The notes below the pieces were generated by a model. The model was not told the origin of the DNA. It searched no databases and saw nothing but the letters and a program-made list of their open reading frames with translations. The position numbers and the translations under genes are program-made. This document shows, piece after piece, positions 47,646 through 59,757 of a stretch of DNA of 64,000 bases. This DNA comes from Allohoeflea poritis (GTDB lineage: Bacteria > Pseudomonadota > Alphaproteobacteria > Rhizobiales > Rhizobiaceae): positions 62,001 to 126,000 of the forward strand of contig NZ_JAPJZH010000005.1 of NCBI RefSeq assembly GCF_027889715.1, in the 5' to 3' direction. Within the stretch, counting starts at the first letter, position 1; each line of letters opens with the position of its first letter.

Positions 47646-48572
47646 CTACTGGCGCAGCAGCAGCGCGCCGGGGAGAATTTCGAATGTCGCCTTCAGGCAG
47701 CCGGGCGATTCGCCGTCAATATCGAGCGGAACCTTCACACCGGTCTGGTCGACGGTTTCCGCGACAATGTGGCGGCCCGTTCGCGCAAGGATCATCGGGT
47801 GGTCCAAATGGGCGCCGCGGTAGACCTGGCGCAGGTCCCTTGCCAGTGCCAGCTTCGCGCCGCCGCGCAGGATGACGATCTGAAATTCACCACTGTCGAG
47901 CCGTGCCTTGGGCGCGACATGCATGCCGCCGCCGAAATATTGCCCGTTGGCAATCGCTGCCATGGAAAGATCGACGGTCAGTTGCTCGCGATCATCGATG
48001 GTCAGGCGGACGGTGCGGCTGCGGTGGCGCAGCAGCGCCCCGAGCGTTGCGATATAGTAGGCGGCCTTTCCGGGCAGCAGGCCGGTCATGCGTTCGGCAT
48101 TGACCGCACGGTCGACCTCGCCGGAGAGGCCCATGCCGGCGATGTTGATGAACAGGCGCGATGCCGGATTGCCATTATCGTCCACATAGGTCACGCGGCC
48201 GAGGTCAATACGCCGCCGCTTTCCGGAGGCAATGCCGCGAAGCGGATCCGGGGACGGGCCGAGGCTGCGGACGAAATCCGCGCCGGTGCCGGCGCTGATG
48301 ACGGCAAAGGTGCAATCGCGCCGGACGGCGCCGTCGTCGGTGACAAACCCGTTCACCGCCTCGCTGATCGTTCCGTCTCCGCCGACGGCGATGATCAGTT
48401 CCGCACCTGCCTCGACGGCCTGGCGCGCGAGTCTCGTGGCATGGCCCCGGCCTGTGGTGAACGCATGATCGAAGGGACCGATCCCGCCAGACAGGGCGGC
48501 GGCGATGTCCGGCCAGCGCCGGCCCGTGCGACCGCTGCCGGCGCGCGGATTGACGACGACGAAAACACTCAT
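47646..48572 (-). CDS. Diacylglycerol kinase family lipid kinase
   Basis: A 308-residue protein of the DAGK_cat/YegS family, which phosphorylates lipids such as diacylglycerol or sphingoid bases. The N-terminus SVFVVVNPRAGSGRTGRRW and the catalytic AVGGDGTISEAVNGFV (GGDGT) are diagnostic, as is the later GTGADFVRSLG. The ATG is at 48570-48572; the 60 upstream residues in frame overlap the NodT-type gene and are Arg/Ser/Pro-rich noise. The lipid substrate is unknown. Confidence 0.92.
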   Translation of the reverse strand: MSVFVVVNPRAGSGRTGRRWPDIAAALSGGIGPFDHAFTTGRGHATRLARQAVEAGAELIIAVGGDGTISEAVNGFVTDDGAVRRDCTFAVISAGTGADFVRSLGPSPDPLRGIASGKRRRIDLGRVTYVDDNGNPASRLFINIAGMGLSGEVDRAVNAERMTGLLPGKAAYYIATLGALLRHRSRTVRLTIDDREQLTVDLSMAAIANGQYFGGGMHVAPKARLDSGEFQIVILRGGAKLALARDLRQVYRGAHLDHPMILARTGRHIVAETVDQTGVKVPLDIDGESPGCLKATFEILPGALLLRQ

Positions 48573-48618
48573 GGGATCGTGGCCGCGATGCGCCTTCTGG
48601 GGCGGTTCACAAGCAAGA

Positions 48619-50199
48619 CTATTGCGTTTCGATCGGCTTCGGTTCGATGGGTTTTTCCAGCAGTTGGCCCCAGTTCGTGCGGTCTTCCATCTGTTCGCGG
48701 GTCCGGGCGTTGACGAAACCCTTGACGTTGGGCGGCACCCAGCCGCCGGCAAGGCCCTTGTAGACGGAAATCAGGTTGGTCAGCACGTTTGCGCGGGCGA
48801 CCAGCAGGCGGGCTTCGGAGTCGAGAAGGGACCGTTGCGCGTCAATCACCCGGTCATAGCTGGCCGTCCCGTCCTGGTACTGGGTAAGAACTTCCGCCTC
48901 GGCCCGCTTGGAGGCCGCGACGGCGCGCGACAGATACACGACCTGCTGCTTGGACCGGACGAAGGCGACGAGCGCAGTCTCCACCTCGGCGTAAGCGTTG
49001 AGGACCGTGTTCTTGTATTGCTCCAGCGTTTCCTGGAACTCGGCGTCCTGCACGCGCACATTGTTCTGGATGCGGCCGTAATTGAGCACGTTCCACGAAA
49101 ATGACGGGTTGATGAACCCCTCGAAGCTTCGTGTGTTGAAAATGCCCTTGAAATCGCTGGCCTTCAGGCCGATGGCGCCGGAGATGGTGAATGCGGGATA
49201 AAGGTCCGCCTTGGCGACGCCGATCTGCGCCGACTGTGCTGCTGCCAGATATTCGGCGGCGCGGACATCGGGGCGGCGGCGCAGCATATCCGCCGGCACG
49301 CCTATGGCGACGGTCGCCGGCACGCGCGGCAGGCGGGCATGCTTCTTCAGGCGCGGCGCCACATTGCCGGGCGGCTCGCTCAGCAGCACGCTCATGGCGT
49401 TCATGGCCTGCGCCAGGTCGGCCTGGTAGCCGGGCAGGGTGGCGAGCGTGCTGTTGTATGCGGCCGTCGCCTCGTCGACGTCGAGGCGCGTCGTGGTGCC
49501 GCCTTCGAGCTTGACCTTGGCGATGTCGAGGCTCTTCTTCTGCAGCGCCAGGTTCCGGCGGGTGATGGCGATCAGGCCCTGCAGCTCGCGGATTGTCACA
49601 TAGGTGGCGGCGATGTCGCCGGTGAGCGTTACAAGCGCGTCGTCATAGCTGGCGATCTGGTAGAGCAGATTGGCCCTGGCGGACTGTATGTCGCGGCGGA
49701 TCTTGCCCCAGAGGTCGATTTCCCAGCCGGCATCAAAGCCGGTGCTGTAGCGGGTGAAATTCGGATCCAGCGGGATGAATTGCTGAATATCGCGCACCAG
49801 CGGCTCGTTCCGGCTGAGCTGTACCTTCTCGACGCCGGCCTTGGCCTGCTGCTGCTGGGGAAACAGTTCGCCTTCGGCAACGCCGAGCTGGGCGCGCGCC
49901 TGGTAGACACGGGCGCCGGCGGCTTCGAGCAGCACATTCTGCCGGTAGGCCTCGTCGATCAGCGCCGTCAATGTCGGATCCTTGAACAGCGTCCACCAGT
50001 TGTTGACGGCGGCGCTGCGCGTGGTGAAGCCGGTCTTGGCATCGACCGGAAGGCCGGCGCCCTTGCTCCAGCTTCCGAGATAGGGCGCTTCAGGACGTTC
50101 GAAATCCGGCCCCACCATGCAGCCGGCCAGGACAAGGCCGGTCGCGACAATGGCCGGGAGCGGGCTCAGGCGCTTGGCATATCGGATCAGTGCGCTCAT
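48619..50199 (-). CDS. NodT-family outer-membrane efflux lipoprotein
   Basis: Outer-membrane channel of a tripartite efflux system (TolC/OprM-like, 526 aa). The signal peptide ends in the lipobox LAGC (LPAIVATGLVLAGC), so it is a lipoprotein. Two OEP repeats follow, with typical blocks such as FTRYSTGFDAGWEIDLWG, ARANLLYQIASYDDALVTLTGDIAATYVTI, RRRPDVRAAEYLAAAQSAQIGVAKADLYPAF and YQDGTASYDRVIDAQRSLLDSEARL. It lies 14 bases after the HlyD gene in an operon that contains no inner-membrane pump. Confidence 0.94.
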   Translation of the reverse strand: MSALIRYAKRLSPLPAIVATGLVLAGCMVGPDFERPEAPYLGSWSKGAGLPVDAKTGFTTRSAAVNNWWTLFKDPTLTALIDEAYRQNVLLEAAGARVYQARAQLGVAEGELFPQQQQAKAGVEKVQLSRNEPLVRDIQQFIPLDPNFTRYSTGFDAGWEIDLWGKIRRDIQSARANLLYQIASYDDALVTLTGDIAATYVTIRELQGLIAITRRNLALQKKSLDIAKVKLEGGTTTRLDVDEATAAYNSTLATLPGYQADLAQAMNAMSVLLSEPPGNVAPRLKKHARLPRVPATVAIGVPADMLRRRPDVRAAEYLAAAQSAQIGVAKADLYPAFTISGAIGLKASDFKGIFNTRSFEGFINPSFSWNVLNYGRIQNNVRVQDAEFQETLEQYKNTVLNAYAEVETALVAFVRSKQQVVYLSRAVAASKRAEAEVLTQYQDGTASYDRVIDAQRSLLDSEARLLVARANVLTNLISVYKGLAGGWVPPNVKGFVNARTREQMEDRTNWGQLLEKPIEPKPIETQ

Positions 50200-50213
50200 C
50201 GCTTCCGCCTCGA

Positions 50214-51359
50214 TCACAGGTTCAACGGGAACAGGAGGTTGGCCCAGGAATAGAGCCGGATGTTGATGCGCCGCAAGGGTTCGAACCCCTTGCCGAGGCC
50301 GGTATAGATGGCCACGGCGCCATGGACGCCGGCGGGAAATCGCTTGAGCGCCGGATCGTCGACCTTGATCTGCACGGCTATGCGCCCCTGGACCTTGGGA
50401 AAACGGAATGTCGGCACGTTGCCGCTGGGCTTGATCTGACCCTGGCCGGTGCCCCACCAGACCGCCTCGACGCTGCCTTTGAAAATCTGCCCGGGGAAGA
50501 TGTCGAGCGCGACCTCGACCTCCTGGCCGGGTTCGACGAATTTGAGGTGCTCCTGATAAAAGGTCGCCAGCATATAGGGATCGGCATCGGCGACCAGGAC
50601 CGCCAGAGCGGCAATGCGGCGATTGCCGACAACGAGGCCCGGGCGCGCCTGCTGGGTGACGATGATGCCGTCTTCGGGCGCGCGTATGGTTGTCTGGTCG
50701 AGATAATATTGCGATTTGGCGACCTCGGCCTGCGCGCCGTAAACTTGCGCGTTGATGCCGTCGATCTTGGCGTCGCGGGCAAGCTCGGCCTTGGTGATGT
50801 TGGCCTGGGCCTCGGCGACCTGCGCGTCGGCGGCCGCAAGCTGCTGGATCCACTTGTCGAGCGTTTCCTGGCGCGCGCCGCCCTTCGGAACAAGATCCGT
50901 GTAGCGCTTGACCTCCTCCTGCGCATAGGTGCGGTTGGCGACCGCCTCGGCCATCGCGTCATTGGCCTGCTGCACATCGACATCGAGCATCTTGGCGTTC
51001 TGCTGCGCCTCGACGAGCTTCGCCTGGTTGGCGGCCAGATTGGCCTCGTAGATCGTCCTGTCGAACTGGTACATCACATCGCCGGCCTTGACCTGCTGGT
51101 TGGAGGTGACCAGCACCTCCTTCAGGATCGTGGGCTGCGGCAGGCGCGGCACGAGCTGGACGGTCGGGCGTATGACGTGGCCGTCGATGGAAAAGGGCTG
51201 GAAGAAGCGCAGCGCGATCAGGAAGATCAGCAGCATGTGCACGCCGACCCAGAAACCGACAATGCCCCATACGATATTGAATTTGAGAAGCCGGAAACGG
51301 AAAAAGACGAGCCAGACGAAGACGATGTAGGTTACGACGATGCCGACGGCAATTAACAT
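50214..51359 (-). CDS. HlyD family membrane-fusion protein (YibH/YiaV-like)
   Basis: Periplasmic adaptor of an efflux system, 381 aa. Two N-terminal membrane helices (about 3-20 and 30-52) distinguish it from single-anchor adaptors and match the YibH/YiaV group. Then come a biotinyl-lipoyl-like half motif (LVTSNQQVKAGDVMYQFDR), a long coiled-coil hairpin (about 105-225) and the second half (TTIRAPEDGIIVTQQARPGLVV). It follows the DUF3302 gene by 12 bases, as in the E. coli yiaW-yiaV pair, and precedes the NodT-type channel. Confidence 0.94.
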   Translation of the reverse strand: MLIAVGIVVTYIVFVWLVFFRFRLLKFNIVWGIVGFWVGVHMLLIFLIALRFFQPFSIDGHVIRPTVQLVPRLPQPTILKEVLVTSNQQVKAGDVMYQFDRTIYEANLAANQAKLVEAQQNAKMLDVDVQQANDAMAEAVANRTYAQEEVKRYTDLVPKGGARQETLDKWIQQLAAADAQVAEAQANITKAELARDAKIDGINAQVYGAQAEVAKSQYYLDQTTIRAPEDGIIVTQQARPGLVVGNRRIAALAVLVADADPYMLATFYQEHLKFVEPGQEVEVALDIFPGQIFKGSVEAVWWGTGQGQIKPSGNVPTFRFPKVQGRIAVQIKVDDPALKRFPAGVHGAVAIYTGLGKGFEPLRRINIRLYSWANLLFPLNL

Positions 51360-51371
51360 CCACCCACCCCG

Positions 51372-51809
51372 CTATGCCGGTTTTTCGGTATCGTCCTTTT
51401 CGGACGTACCGGCCGTTTCGGGCGGATTCGCATCACCATCAGCCGGTGGCGCGGCGTGTATTTCGGCGACGTCAACCTGTTTGGTCGGACCGCCCGGAAG
51501 CGGGACGCCGTAGACGGTGGCGCGCTGGCCTTCGAGATCGGTGTTGCTGTCGGGCATGGAGCGCACATCGACCAGCGTCGCCTCATGCAGCGCCCAGATG
51601 ATCGCGTGTATCCACGGAAAAACCGTAAAGAGACCGATCCAGCCCACAATCTTGACCGCCTCGGCATGCGGGTGGTTGCGCCGTTCGGCGATCTTTCCCG
51701 GAAGGCTGCCAAGCTGGATGATGACGTAGAAGAAAACGACAATGAGAACGATCAGGAACAGGAAGGTCAGATAGTCGTAACCGGTGACCGGGAAGTCAAT
51801 CAGATGCAT
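51372..51809 (-). CDS. DUF3302 family inner-membrane protein (YiaW/YibI-like)
   Basis: A 145-residue protein with two membrane helices (about 12-33 and 52-72) and a Pro/Asp-rich cytoplasmic or periplasmic tail. LGSLPGKIAERRNHPHAEAVKIVGWIGLFTVFPWI is the DUF3302 signature. The family is nearly always beside a HlyD protein with two membrane helices, as here. It may be a small partner of the adaptor; there is no proven role that I know of. Confidence 0.9.
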   Translation of the reverse strand: MHLIDFPVTGYDYLTFLFLIVLIVVFFYVIIQLGSLPGKIAERRNHPHAEAVKIVGWIGLFTVFPWIHAIIWALHEATLVDVRSMPDSNTDLEGQRATVYGVPLPGGPTKQVDVAEIHAAPPADGDANPPETAGTSEKDDTEKPA

Positions 51810-51905
51810 TAAACCGCCTCCCTTCCAGTCGCCTGTTCCACGATTTCCAAATCGGCGGCAGTGTCGCCTGACAAAAGGAATATTGCAACACCATTGAGCC
51901 CGGCG

Positions 51906-52799
51906 TTACGTGTCACCGAGCGGCAGGGCGTTGATGCGTTCATGGAGAAAGTCCATGACACGCCGAATGCGCTGGCTGGTGCGCAGTTCACGGTGTGAGG
52001 CCAGCCAGATGGGCAGGGCGGGGATCGTGATATCCGGCAGTATGCGCCGCAGTTCCGAATGACCGGCCGCCAGATAATGGGCAATGAAGCCGATGCCTGC
52101 ACCGGCCCTGACGAGTTCGAAATAGGCGATCTGGTGATCGGTACGCACGGCGAAACTGTCTCTCTGGGCGTGAATGCCGAGATCTGCCATGCCGTCGACG
52201 ATAAGATTGGAGCGGTCCATGCCGATGAGTCGATGGCGGAAGAATTCCTCGATCGTCTGCGGGGTCCCGTGGCGGGCCAGATAGTCCGCATGCGCGTAGG
52301 TTCCCATGCCGAGCTCGTTGGTCTTGCGGGCAATCACGTCGTTCTGGACCGGCCGGACCATGCGCACGGCAATGTCCGCGTCGCGGCTCAGCAGATTTTC
52401 CACCGTGTTGCTGGGCACGAGTTCGATCTGGATGTCCGGCTCGGCAACGCCAAGAGCGGCGATGATGGGCGGCAGGATATAGGTCGAGACCACTTCACTG
52501 GCGGTGATGCGAACGGTGCCGCCGAGCGATTGCGCGCGGCTGGCGGCTTTCAGCGCCAGGCGATCGGCCTCGAATGCCATGGCTTTCGCGTCCTCGATGA
52601 TGGAGAGCCCTGCCTCGGTCGGTGTCATGCCGTGCCGTCCGCGGGTGAACAGTGTCAGGCCGAGGCTTGCTTCCAGCGCATCGATGTGGCGGCCGAGCGT
52701 CGGTTGGCTTACGCCGAGATTTTGCGCCGCCTTCGCCAGCGTTCCGGTTTCGGCGATGGCAAGAAAGCTGCGGATCAGGTTCCAGTCCATTTGATACAT
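51906..52799 (-). CDS. LysR family transcriptional regulator
   Basis: A 297-residue LysR-type regulator. The N-terminal winged helix (MDWNLIRSFLAIAETGTLAKAAQNLGVSQPTLGRHIDALEASLG) is standard, followed by a substrate-binding-like effector domain (VRITASEVVSTYILPPIIAAL, IAVRMVRPVQNDVIARKTNELGMGTYAH). The start is ATG at 52797-52799 or 52788-52790. It diverges from the NAD-dependent epimerase-like gene, with a palindrome between, and most likely controls it. Inducer unknown. Confidence 0.94.
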   Translation of the reverse strand: MYQMDWNLIRSFLAIAETGTLAKAAQNLGVSQPTLGRHIDALEASLGLTLFTRGRHGMTPTEAGLSIIEDAKAMAFEADRLALKAASRAQSLGGTVRITASEVVSTYILPPIIAALGVAEPDIQIELVPSNTVENLLSRDADIAVRMVRPVQNDVIARKTNELGMGTYAHADYLARHGTPQTIEEFFRHRLIGMDRSNLIVDGMADLGIHAQRDSFAVRTDHQIAYFELVRAGAGIGFIAHYLAAGHSELRRILPDITIPALPIWLASHRELRTSQRIRRVMDFLHERINALPLGDT

Positions 52800-52835
52800 T
52801 TTTGAATAGAAAGCATACGGCAAGATCAATTTAAA

Positions 52836-52854
52836 ATACGATTTTGTATGCATA
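52836..52854. promoter_or_regulatory. Candidate LysR operator in the lysR/SDR divergent region
   Basis: ATAC-GATTTT-GTAT (52836-52849) is an interrupted palindrome overlapping the 8-base palindrome TATGCATA (52847-52854). The 95-base divergent region is AT-rich compared with its surroundings, and LysR sites are typically such T-N11-A palindromes. Confidence 0.4.
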
Positions 52855-52894
52855 TTGTCCATTCACCACGTCATTTCCCAACAGGAGCAGGACA

Positions 52895-53869
52895 ATGCAG
52901 ACGATCGCAGTTCTCGGCGCCAACGGGCGCCTGGCCAGCCAGGTGGCCATGGCATTTCACGACAAAGGCTACCGGGTTCTCGCCGTTACGCGCTCGGGCG
53001 CGGCAGCAGGTCTGCCAGCCGGGATCGAACAGCGCACTGCCGATGCCATGGACCGCCGGGCCCTGACCGCCGCGACCGAGGGCGCGGATATCATTTTCAA
53101 CGGCCTTAATCCGACCTACACACAGTGGCGCAGATATGTCCTGCCGATGGGCGAGAATGTCATTGCGGCGGCGCGGCAACACGGCGCGCTGCATCTGTTT
53201 CCCGGAAATGTCTACAATTACGGGCACGAGGTTCATCCGGGCATGCGGCCGCAGGACCCTCAGGGCGCGACGACGAGCAAGGGCCGGATCCGGATCGCGC
53301 TCGAACAGCTTTTCGAGCGCGAGGCGCAACGCGGCAATGTGCGTACCATCATCTTGCGTGCAGGCGATTTTTTCGGCGGGCCGGTGAAGGGCTCGTGGTT
53401 CGATCTGTCCATCGCCGCGAAGATCGACAAGGGCATCTTCACCTATCCCGGACCGATGGACCTTGCGCACAGCTGGGCGTACACGCCGGATCTTGCGGCC
53501 ACCTTTGTTGCGTTAGCGGATCGCGCCGGCGAATTGGGGCCGTTCGAAATGTTCAATTTCCCGGACCATACGCTGACCGGTCAACAATTGATGGATTGTT
53601 GCGAGCAGGCTGTCGGGCTTCCCCTCAAACGCGCCGGTATACCCTGGCCGCTCTTGCGTGCTGCCGGTCTCTTCTCGCCGATGATGCGTCATGTGTGCGA
53701 AATGTCCTATCTCTGGCACGTCCCGCACAGCCTGGATGGCGACAAGCTGCGCACGCTGCTCGGAACGGTTCCGCATACCGATGCGGATTCGGCGGTGTCC
53801 GCGGCACTTTCGGACCTCGGGATAAACAGGAACGCATCGCCGAAAAGCGCCGCGGTCGCGGCGGCCTGA
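52895..53869 (+). CDS. NAD(P)-dependent epimerase/reductase-like protein (extended SDR)
   Basis: A 324-residue Rossmann-fold protein with the binding motif LGANGRLASQVA at its N-terminus. NGLNPTYTQWRRYVLPMGENVIAAA, GNVYNYGHEVHPGMRPQDPQGATTSKGRIRIALEQLF and LRAGDFFGGPVKGSWFD are the usual landmarks of the NAD-dependent epimerase/dehydratase group. The ATG at 52895 has AGGAGCAGGAC upstream. It is probably controlled by the divergent LysR regulator. Substrate unknown. Confidence 0.9.
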   Translation: MQTIAVLGANGRLASQVAMAFHDKGYRVLAVTRSGAAAGLPAGIEQRTADAMDRRALTAATEGADIIFNGLNPTYTQWRRYVLPMGENVIAAARQHGALHLFPGNVYNYGHEVHPGMRPQDPQGATTSKGRIRIALEQLFEREAQRGNVRTIILRAGDFFGGPVKGSWFDLSIAAKIDKGIFTYPGPMDLAHSWAYTPDLAATFVALADRAGELGPFEMFNFPDHTLTGQQLMDCCEQAVGLPLKRAGIPWPLLRAAGLFSPMMRHVCEMSYLWHVPHSLDGDKLRTLLGTVPHTDADSAVSAALSDLGINRNASPKSAAVAAA

Positions 53870-54016
53870 CAGCCATTGGACGAAGCCCGCAAGCGCGGTT
53901 GGCACCTCCGGACCCTGCGAGCGAACCGTCATCATGTTGACATTGCGGGCTGGTTGTACCACCTCACATCCAGTAGACATTTCCGGCTCCACCGAGCACT
54001 GCGGCCAGAGGTTGCG

Positions 54017-55276
54017 ATGGGCAGTTACTATTCCGAAGTTTTTGACCGGCGCGAATCCGTTGCCGTTGATGTCGGCGGCGTGAAGGTCGGCGGCCCCAAT
54101 CCCATCGTGGTTCAGTCCATGACCAACACGGACACCGCCGATATCGACGCAACTGTCGCGCAGGTGGCCGCTCTCCACAATGCCGGCTCGGAAATCGTGC
54201 GCATCACCGTCGACCGTGACGCGAGCGCGGCGGCGGTGCCGAAGATCCGCGAAAGGCTGGAAAGGCTGGGCCTTGACGTGCCGCTCGTCGGCGATTTCCA
54301 CTATATCGGCCACAAGCTTCTGGCCGATCATCCGGCCTGCGCCGAAGCGCTGGCCAAATACCGCATCAATCCCGGCAATGTCGGCTTCAAGGACAAGAAG
54401 GACAAGCAGTTCGCGCAGATCGTCGAGACGGCGATCCGCTACGACAAGCCGGTGCGTATCGGTGTCAACTGGGGCTCGCTCGACCAGGCGCTGCTGACCC
54501 GCCTGATGGATGAGAACCACGAGAAGGGCGGGCCGATGAGCGCCCAGGAAGTGACGCGCGAGGCCATCGTGCAGTCGGCGCTGCTGTCGGCGGAACTCGC
54601 CGAGGAGATCGGGCTTTCCCGCGACCGCATCATCCTGTCGGCGAAGGTCAGCCAGGTGCAGGATCTGATTGCCGTCTACACGGAACTGGCGCGCCGGTCC
54701 GACCACGCCCTGCATCTGGGGCTGACGGAAGCCGGCATGGGCAGCAAGGGCATCGTCGCATCATCCGCGGCGCTCGCCATCGTCATGCAGCAGGGCATTG
54801 GCGATACGATCCGCATATCGCTGACGCCGGAGCCGGGCGGCGACCGCACGCGCGAGGTTCAGGTGGCGCAGGAACTGCTGCAGGTCATGGGTTTCAGGCA
54901 ATTCGTCCCGGTTGTCGCCGCCTGTCCGGGGTGCGGGCGAACCACATCAACGGTGTTCCAGGAACTGGCCCAGAAAATCGAGGACGACCTGCGGCGCAAC
55001 ATGCCCGTTTGGCGCGACAAATATCCGGGCGTCGAGACGCTGAATGTCGCGGTCATGGGCTGTATCGTCAACGGTCCGGGCGAATCGAAGCACGCCGATA
55101 TCGGCATTTCGCTGCCGGGGACGGGCGAAAGTCCGGCCGCACCTGTCTTTGTCGACGGCAAGAAGGTCCGGACCCTGCGCGGCGACAATATTGCCGGCGA
55201 ATTCGAGACCATGGTCGATGACTATATCAGGACGCGCTTTGGAACCGGGCAGGTCGAGGATCCGGACGCCGCATGA
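54017..55276 (+). CDS. ispG: 4-hydroxy-3-methylbut-2-en-1-yl diphosphate synthase
   Basis: IspG (GcpE) reduces methylerythritol cyclodiphosphate in the isoprenoid (MEP) pathway using a [4Fe-4S] cluster. From the ATG at 54017 it is 419 aa; upstream in-frame residues have no similarity and AGAGG precedes this ATG. The TIM-barrel part ([43 protein letters not shown]) and the C-terminal cluster domain with CPGCGR and [15 protein letters not shown] are complete. It stands alone, before a convergent histidine kinase. Confidence 0.97.
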   Translation: MGSYYSEVFDRRESVAVDVGGVKVGGPNPIVVQSMTNTDTADIDATVAQVAALHNAGSEIVRITVDRDASAAAVPKIRERLERLGLDVPLVGDFHYIGHKLLADHPACAEALAKYRINPGNVGFKDKKDKQFAQIVETAIRYDKPVRIGVNWGSLDQALLTRLMDENHEKGGPMSAQEVTREAIVQSALLSAELAEEIGLSRDRIILSAKVSQVQDLIAVYTELARRSDHALHLGLTEAGMGSKGIVASSAALAIVMQQGIGDTIRISLTPEPGGDRTREVQVAQELLQVMGFRQFVPVVAACPGCGRTTSTVFQELAQKIEDDLRRNMPVWRDKYPGVETLNVAVMGCIVNGPGESKHADIGISLPGTGESPAAPVFVDGKKVRTLRGDNIAGEFETMVDDYIRTRFGTGQVEDPDAA

Positions 55277-55286
55277 GCCCGCTTGC

Positions 55287-57683
<2,397 letters not shown>

Positions 57684-57908
57684 ACATGTACCCGTCAATC
57701 GATAAATTATGCAGCCGATGTGACCGGCAATTGGCCACGCTTGCGCATTCACTGCATCGGCAAGCTATGCGCGGCGGCGGGAAAACCCGGGAAACGCGCA
57801 AATCGGATGCAGGCATATCTTCATGATTGCGCGGGTATTTTTTCAGGGAACCGTTAACGTGCCATTAAGCCTATGAATTAACGGATAAATGGCGGAGCCG
57901 CGGGCCGT

Positions 57909-58823
57909 TCAGCGGTCGCGCTCGGCAATGAATCGCGCTGCTATCCGCAATATCAGCGCCCTGTCGCCAAAGCGATCGAGCAGTGCGTTCGCCTCCTCGA
58001 CAAGGCCGGAGAGTTGCCGGCGCGCCCATGGCTGCCCGTGCAGTCCCACAAGGGTCGCCTTGCCGCGCTCGGCATCCTTGCCGGTGGCTTTTCCCATGTG
58101 ATCGCTGTCCGAGGTTACGTCGAGCAGGTCATCGGCGAGCTGGAATGCCAGCCCGATCGCCTCGCCGAACCTGATCAGACATTCGCGGTCCTCTTCGGAC
58201 GTTTCGCCGAGGATTGCCCCCGCCTCGCAGGCAAAGCGCAGCAGTGCGCCGGTCTTCATGGCCTGAAGGGTGATGATGCCGGCCTCGTCCGGCGTCGTGG
58301 TTTCGGCGGCAAGGTCCAGCGCCTGACCGCCCGCCATACCACCGATGCCGGCCGCCCGGGCAAGCGAAAGCACAAGCGCGGTCTTGCGGCTGTCATCGGC
58401 CGGCGTTTGCGGCGCCGTGATGATCTCGAAAGCTATGGTCAGGAGCGTGTCGCCGGCGAGGATCGCGGTGGCATCGTCAAATGCGACATGCACCGTCGGC
58501 AGGCCGCGGCGAAGATCGTCATTGTCCATCGCCGGAAGATCGTCGTGGATCAGCGAATAGCAGTGAACGCATTCCAGGGCCGCCGCCACACGCAGGGCGG
58601 CCTCGGAATCGGCGCCGGTCAGTTCCGCCGTTTCCAGGACCAGAAAGGGCCGCAGCCGCTTGCCGCCATTCAGCACCCCGTGGCGCATGGCGGCCAGAAG
58701 ATGGGCCGGCCGTGCGATCTCACCCTTCTGCGGATGCGGATCGAGAATGCCCTCAAGGACCGTTTCGACCTGGGCAGCCCGTTCAGCCAGCCGCTGTGAA
58801 AAATCCGGTGCGTCGCCTGTCAT
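57909..58823 (-). CDS. Polyprenyl (farnesyl/geranylgeranyl-type) diphosphate synthase
   Basis: Trans-prenyltransferase (304 aa) that condenses IPP with allylic diphosphates. The first Asp-rich motif is [10 protein letters not shown], with the two extra residues and the upstream CYSLIHDD typical of bacterial farnesyl diphosphate synthase (IspA). The second is [34 protein letters not shown] and GQALDLAAE are also conserved. Product length cannot be fixed by eye. It diverges from mtgA. The start is ATG at 58821-58823, with another ATG 21 bases upstream possible. Confidence 0.93.
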   Translation of the reverse strand: MTGDAPDFSQRLAERAAQVETVLEGILDPHPQKGEIARPAHLLAAMRHGVLNGGKRLRPFLVLETAELTGADSEAALRVAAALECVHCYSLIHDDLPAMDNDDLRRGLPTVHVAFDDATAILAGDTLLTIAFEIITAPQTPADDSRKTALVLSLARAAGIGGMAGGQALDLAAETTTPDEAGIITLQAMKTGALLRFACEAGAILGETSEEDRECLIRFGEAIGLAFQLADDLLDVTSDSDHMGKATGKDAERGKATLVGLHGQPWARRQLSGLVEEANALLDRFGDRALILRIAARFIAERDR

Positions 58824-58952
58824 GCTGCCGTCATCGCACGGCACAGCCGTTGCAGCAATGGTTTGTTTGCCGGATCGGAATCGCCGCGCGGTGGTTCAAA
58901 TCGCGGCGCGGCTGCTTTATTGAGATTTGGGCCAATATGCAGCGGGGGTTCC

Positions 58953-59666
58953 TTGGCGCAGAAAAAACGCAAACTCAAGAAGGGTGCCCGCGCCTCGTCC
59001 TGGCGCCGTCTGGCTGTCAGGATCGTGCTGGTGATCGTGCTGGTGCCGCTGATCTTGATGCTGTGCTACAAGCCGTCATTCGTTCATCCGGTTTCGACCG
59101 TGATGTTGCGCGATGCCGTGCTGATGCGCGGCTATCAGCGCGAATGGGTGGATTTCGACGATATCGCGCCGGCGCTGGTGCAGTCCGTGCTCATGTCCGA
59201 AGACGGGAAATACTGCTTTCATGACGGTGTCGACTGGGGCGCCATCAATCTGGTGATCGACGAGGCGCTGGAGGGCGAGCGGCCGCGCGGCGCCAGCACT
59301 ATTCCGATGCAGACGGTCAAGAATCTCTTCCTTTGGTCGAGCCGCTCCTATGTGCGCAAGGTGCTTGAGGTGCCGCTGGCCATGGCGGCCGACACGATCT
59401 GGTCGAAACGCCGCCTGATGGAGATCTATCTCAACGTTGCGGAATGGGCGCCCGGTGTCTACGGGATCGAAGCGGCGGCGCAGCACTATTACAATGTGCC
59501 GGCTGCCCGGCTGACGCGCCGGCAATCCGCCTATCTGGCAGTGACGCTTCCAAATCCCTATCTGCGCCATCCGCGCAAGCCATCACGGGGCATGGTGCGC
59601 CTGGCCGGCCTTGCCGAAAGGCGGGCGCTGCAATCGGGCGCATATATCAAATGCCTTTATGATTGA
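58953..59666 (+). CDS. mtgA: Monofunctional biosynthetic peptidoglycan transglycosylase
   Basis: GT51 glycosyltransferase that polymerises lipid II (237 aa). One membrane anchor (about residues 22-38, [17 protein letters not shown]) follows a Lys/Arg-rich cytoplasmic tail. The catalytic motif is [17 protein letters not shown], then [31 protein letters not shown] and [28 protein letters not shown]. The start is TTG at 58953 with GGGGG upstream; the frame is open further 5', but those residues are not family-like. Confidence 0.94.
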   Translation: MAQKKRKLKKGARASSWRRLAVRIVLVIVLVPLILMLCYKPSFVHPVSTVMLRDAVLMRGYQREWVDFDDIAPALVQSVLMSEDGKYCFHDGVDWGAINLVIDEALEGERPRGASTIPMQTVKNLFLWSSRSYVRKVLEVPLAMAADTIWSKRRLMEIYLNVAEWAPGVYGIEAAAQHYYNVPAARLTRRQSAYLAVTLPNPYLRHPRKPSRGMVRLAGLAERRALQSGAYIKCLYD

Positions 59667-59757
59667 ATTGATCCTATTCGTTGGTATTCGGCGGTGCCTG
59701 CGGTTTAGTATTCCCTAGCCCGGCAGTCTTTTTACCCACCGCGCAGGAGAAACAGCC

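Noticed and set aside
50200-50853. Continuation of the NodT-type frame upstream into the HlyD gene
   Set aside because: The signal peptide and lipobox fix the start at 50199; the upstream part is the shadow of the HlyD coding sequence.
53876-54016. N-terminal 47-residue extension of ispG
   Set aside because: It has no similarity to IspG proteins, and AGAGG precedes the internal ATG at 54017; treated as intergenic.
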